A stretch of 64,000 bases of DNA from Aphrocallistes beatrix (Eukaryota > Porifera > Hexactinellida > Sceptrulophora > Aphrocallistidae): positions 4,836,001-4,900,000 of the forward strand of contig OY725495.1 of assembly GCA_963281255.1 (NCBI GenBank). Direction: 5' to 3'. Positions within the stretch are counted from its first letter, which is position 1, and the number at the start of each line of letters is the position of its first letter. This document shows, in pieces, positions 60,899-64,000 of the stretch. Under the pieces are notes generated by a model that was given only the letters and a program-made list of their open reading frames with translations, ran no database searches and had not been told where the DNA came from. The position numbers and the translations under genes were made by a program.

Positions 60899-61818
60899 AG
60901 TGGAACCTGTACATAACGGGAACCTGTACATAACGGGAACCTGTACATAACGGGAACATGTACATAACGGGAACATGTACATAACGGGAACCTGTACATA
61001 ACGGGAACTTGTACATAACGGGAACCTGTACATAACGGGAACATGTACATAACGGGAACATGTACATAACGGGAACCTGTACATAACGGGAACTTGTACA
61101 TAACGGGAACTTGTACATAACGGGAACCTGTACATAACGGGAACTTGTACATAACGGGAACCTGTACATAACTGGAACATGTACATAACGGGAACCTGTA
61201 CATAACGGGAACATGTACATAACGGGAACTTGTACATAACGGGAACATGTACATAACGGGAACATGTACATAACGGGAACATGTACATAACGGGAACTTG
61301 TACATAACGGGAACCTGTACATAACGGGAACTTGTACATAACGGGAACCTGTACATAACGGGAACTTGTACATAACGGGAACCTGTACATAACGGGAACC
61401 TGTACATAACGGGAACATGTACATAACGGGAACCTGTACATAACGGGAACTTGTACATAACGGGAACCTGTACATAACGGGAACCTGTACATAACGGGAA
61501 CCTGTACATAACGGGAACTTGTACATAACGGGAACTTGTACATAACGGGAACATGTACATAACGGGAACATGTACATAACGGGAACATGTACATAACGGG
61601 AACTTGTACATAACGGGAACCTGTACATAACGGGAACTTGTACATAACGGGAACTTGTACATAACGGGAACTTGTACATAACGGGAACTTGTACATAACG
61701 GGAACCTGTACATAACGGGAACCTGTACATAACGGGAACATGTACATAACGGGAACATGTACATAACGGGAACCTGTACATAACGGGAACTTGTACATAA
61801 CGGGAACTTGTACAAAAC
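60899..61818. repeat. 17-bp minisatellite, 54 units, one variable base
   Basis: 54 head-to-tail units of 17 bp, gggaacNtgtacataac. All positions are constant except N, which is C, T or A; one unit has act for acg near 61172 and the last has an aaa change. The order of N from left to right starts CCCAACTCAACTTCTCACAT. Never G. The unit contains tgtaca, a palindrome when N is ignored. All three minus-strand frames are open throughout. Confidence 0.98.
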
Positions 61819-61911
61819 GGCCAATTAAACAGTCCCTTCATCTTCATCGACTTTCCCATCACAATTTTACTTCCATTGTACGTACATCTTAAGGCGCACT
61901 AAAACTGAATA

Positions 61912-62247
61912 CAGTCAGGATCGCTTATTATGAACCAACCTTATGGTCCCAATTCATTTTTAGATAGGATTTGTATTGAATCAAGTTCGCTTAATTAATA
62001 TGAAGTACAGTCAACTCCGCTTAATAGGGTCACTGTTTAATCGGGTCAACCGCTTATAATCGGGCCACTTTTGGCAGGACCGGAATAGCTCTCACACATA
62101 GAAGCTAATACAAAATATTTTCGGTTAATAGGGTTCTCAGCTTAATCGGGTCAAAATGTCCTCTGACCGATGTGACCCAATTAAGCGGAGTCGACTGTAT
62201 CTCTATTATGAACAGATTTTTTGGTCTCCTGGTGGTTCACAATAAGC
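61912..62247. mobile_element. Family C MITE split by family A MITE
   Basis: Left part 61912-62007 and right part 62198-62247 together form a family C element; intact copies read gaagtatctctatt across the junction. Confidence 0.87.
62008..62197. mobile_element. Family A MITE nested in family C
   Basis: cagtcaactccgcttaatag to agcggagtcgactg. Flanks gaagta-element-tatctc against empty site gaagtatctc show TA duplication. Confidence 0.9.
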
Positions 62248-63725
62248 TGTATTTACCTCTGAAACGGGAAATCTTGAAATTGGTGATAATATCTATCAGA
62301 TGCATATCTCATTGTAGAATGAGGTGTCGCATGAATCAGGATTGTGGTTCCGAGATGACACTAAAACACTACGAGTGTCACCACGAAGCGAAATACTATA
62401 GAACAGGGCCTGGAAACCAACGAAGTGTGCCAGTTTGCCTATACTGTCAACTTATTTATGACCTTGTGTGCCAGTGGCACGCCTGCCTAGGGTTACCGGC
62501 CCTGATTCTACATTAATGTCGGTCTATCGACCCACATTTATTTTCACCTCCGCGTGCCATGGGTTCCCTCACTATAGAAGATGAGGAGAGGTTCTAAAGG
62601 GTGTTATATGGTCCCTTACCTAGCCACAGGCTACATAAAAGAAAGTTAGACCAATTAGTTAGGATAATTCAGACTTAATTAAGTGCATTCCTGAAATAAT
62701 TATTCTGGAGTGCGTGAACCCAATAAACAAAGTGAAGAAACATTAGGCTACAACACACGAGTACTTCCCAGTCATGCTTTGGAACAACCTAGCTATTAGA
62801 GCAAAATCCATATTTACATAATTAGTGGCATGTTTTAGTTGAGGGGGCAGCAGACACATTCTACTCCACAACCTAAGTCGCTTAGCTGAGATAGAGCTTA
62901 ATAAGAATCTATCAGCCAAGATTCTAACTCCAAATAGGGTGACAAGGTGGTGGATAATGTGGAGTGGTTGAGTTTAATAGAACTATATGAAAGTTCAACT
63001 TTTACACAAGATATGATACCAATACTTTATGTAACAAATTTTCGGTCTTTCTATCTAGATTCTGGCTTCTCTTTCATCTTAGTTTCCGATTGGGACAACT
63101 AGTCTGAGAGTAGATAGCAGATTAGATAGCCGAGTTAGCTGCTAAATCTCATGAATAATTCCTAGAGGTCCGTTATCTAGTATAGTACTTTGATGTGCGT
63201 ACCACTCCATTGCATTTTCAAAGTCTCAACTCATTAGTTCTAGAGAGAACTGTGATAATTACAGTTTTGGTGAATTAATTGCATTGCATTTAACTGATTG
63301 GCTCCCAGGAAAGTAACAGAACATTCGAAGCATATAAGGAATTGATCCTAGAACATTGTTCCTGTTCCAGTGCCGGGAGAAGTCAGGCATTTAGGACAAG
63401 ATTTATAGGGAATTCAGCATTCGTCGAGGGAGATCAGGACCATGGATTGACATATGAGTTAACCTGATCTACGAAGACAAGTAGATGAATGAACTCGCAT
63501 TAATATCGATCGTTTCATTCACTTAATTATTGCAGTGAATTTTGGAAATTCGGGTAATTATATTGCAGTGTGTTAGCCTTTTTTATACAAAATTAAAGCA
63601 TTATCTCTATCAGCATTTCATTCTCACAAATTATAACTGTTTCACGAAATTCCTTCCAAAATGCGGACAATAAGTATGGATTATTTGCTCCTAACTACGC
63701 ATGAGACAAGAGGAGTGAGATAGAT
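62248..63725. other. Intergenic, nothing identified
   Basis: The longest open frame starts inside the MITE (62172-62516) and looks like chance. No repeat ends or RNA genes seen. Confidence 0.4.
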
Positions 63726-63733
63726 GTATAAAT
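63726..63733 (+). promoter_or_regulatory. TATA-like box
   Basis: gtataaat, 48 bp before the ATG at 63774, at a distance similar to the other TATA boxes here. Confidence 0.4.
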
Positions 63734-63773
63734 TGGATTTTGAAAGAGACAGCTTTGTAGTTAACACATCAAC

Positions 63774-63818
63774 ATGTCTGCTATTACCACCTGCTATGAC
63801 AATAAAGTGGTTTATCAC
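63774..63818 (+). CDS. Probable first coding exon of an unknown gene (partial)
   Basis: ATG followed by 15 codons (MSAITTCYDNKVVYH) and a strong donor, gtgagttg. A TATA-like box precedes it. The rest of the gene would lie beyond the window; about 180 bp of presumed intron follow. The call rests only on the promoter-ATG-donor arrangement, so it may be chance. Confidence 0.35.
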
Positions 63819-64000
63819 GTGAGTTGTTAATCAGGTTATGAATGGATAGTCAGCTTGTACTGCATAGCTGCGTGCCAATACTGTAGTTAAGGATTAGTTT
63901 CACTCGAATTGTGAGGATAATCATTCAAGAAATACATTTTTGACTATGTGCTGCTATGTTAAAAATTCAACTAATTTGAATGGAAGTGTTGATATTTGAT

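Noticed and set aside
60899..61818. CRISPR-like regular array
   Set aside because: 17-bp units are directly adjacent, with no unique spacers, in a eukaryotic genome.
60827..61862. Three overlapping minus-strand frames of more than 310 codons (PLCTGSRYVQVPVMY type)
   Set aside because: 17-bp satellite read in three frames; no start context, signal or domain.
62172..62516. 114-codon frame
   Set aside because: Begins inside a MITE; no recognisable domain.

Overview
This is nuclear DNA from an animal. The genes have introns with GT...AG boundaries and encode a clathrin heavy chain, a CIP4/FBP17/TOCA-type F-BAR protein, a beta-thymosin repeat protein, NDUFB7, CCDC124 and HDHD2. The introns are mostly 150-900 bp. 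They and the intergenic DNA are packed with short palindromic repeats. Intronless, AT-rich coiled-coil + NHL-repeat genes in tandem, together with this repeat landscape, suggest to me a sponge, possibly a glass sponge (Hexactinellida). That is recollection of protein style, not a search result.

Layout. 1-584 (+): last two exons of a beta-thymosin repeat gene. 585-6646: no gene, many small repeats. 6647-10485 (+): eight-exon gene for an acidic Pro/Ala/Glu-rich protein with a PH domain. 10486-12710: repeats. 12711-20805 (-): nine-exon F-BAR/HR1/SH3 gene; one intron contains an intronless HDHD2-like phosphatase gene on the opposite strand (13543-14325). 20806-22264: repeats. 22265-31062: three coiled-coil + NHL genes, the first on the minus strand next to a 17-bp satellite array, the second intact, the third broken by a stop codon and an 8-bp duplication; a hAT transposase remnant lies before the second and NDUFB7 between the second and third. 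31831-46853 (-): complete clathrin heavy chain in 22 exons (1683 residues when joined), its introns holding about twenty small repeats. 46854-56141: long repeat-rich stretch without a recognisable gene, including a complete small hAT-type element and a second 17-bp array. 56142-58104 (+): two-exon secreted protein that looks like a TGF-beta prodomain without the mature ligand. 58924-59951 (-): CCDC124. 60899-61818: array of 54 units of 17 bp. 63774-63818 (+): probable first exon of a gene running off the right edge.

Several genes work in membrane and actin dynamics (clathrin, F-BAR/SH3, thymosin, PH protein), but nothing in the layout suggests co-regulation; the only shared promoter is that of the duplicated NHL genes.

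The most notable items are the prodomain-only TGF-beta-like gene, the nested HDHD2 gene, the NHL pair with a conserved promoter and mosaic divergence, 17-bp arrays (one with a three-state variable base), a likely GC-AG intron in clathrin, an intronic repeat that multiplies donor-like sites, and three nested insertions that define the ends and targets of small transposons. Coordinates and splice sites were read by eye; joined reading frames were checked for phase.
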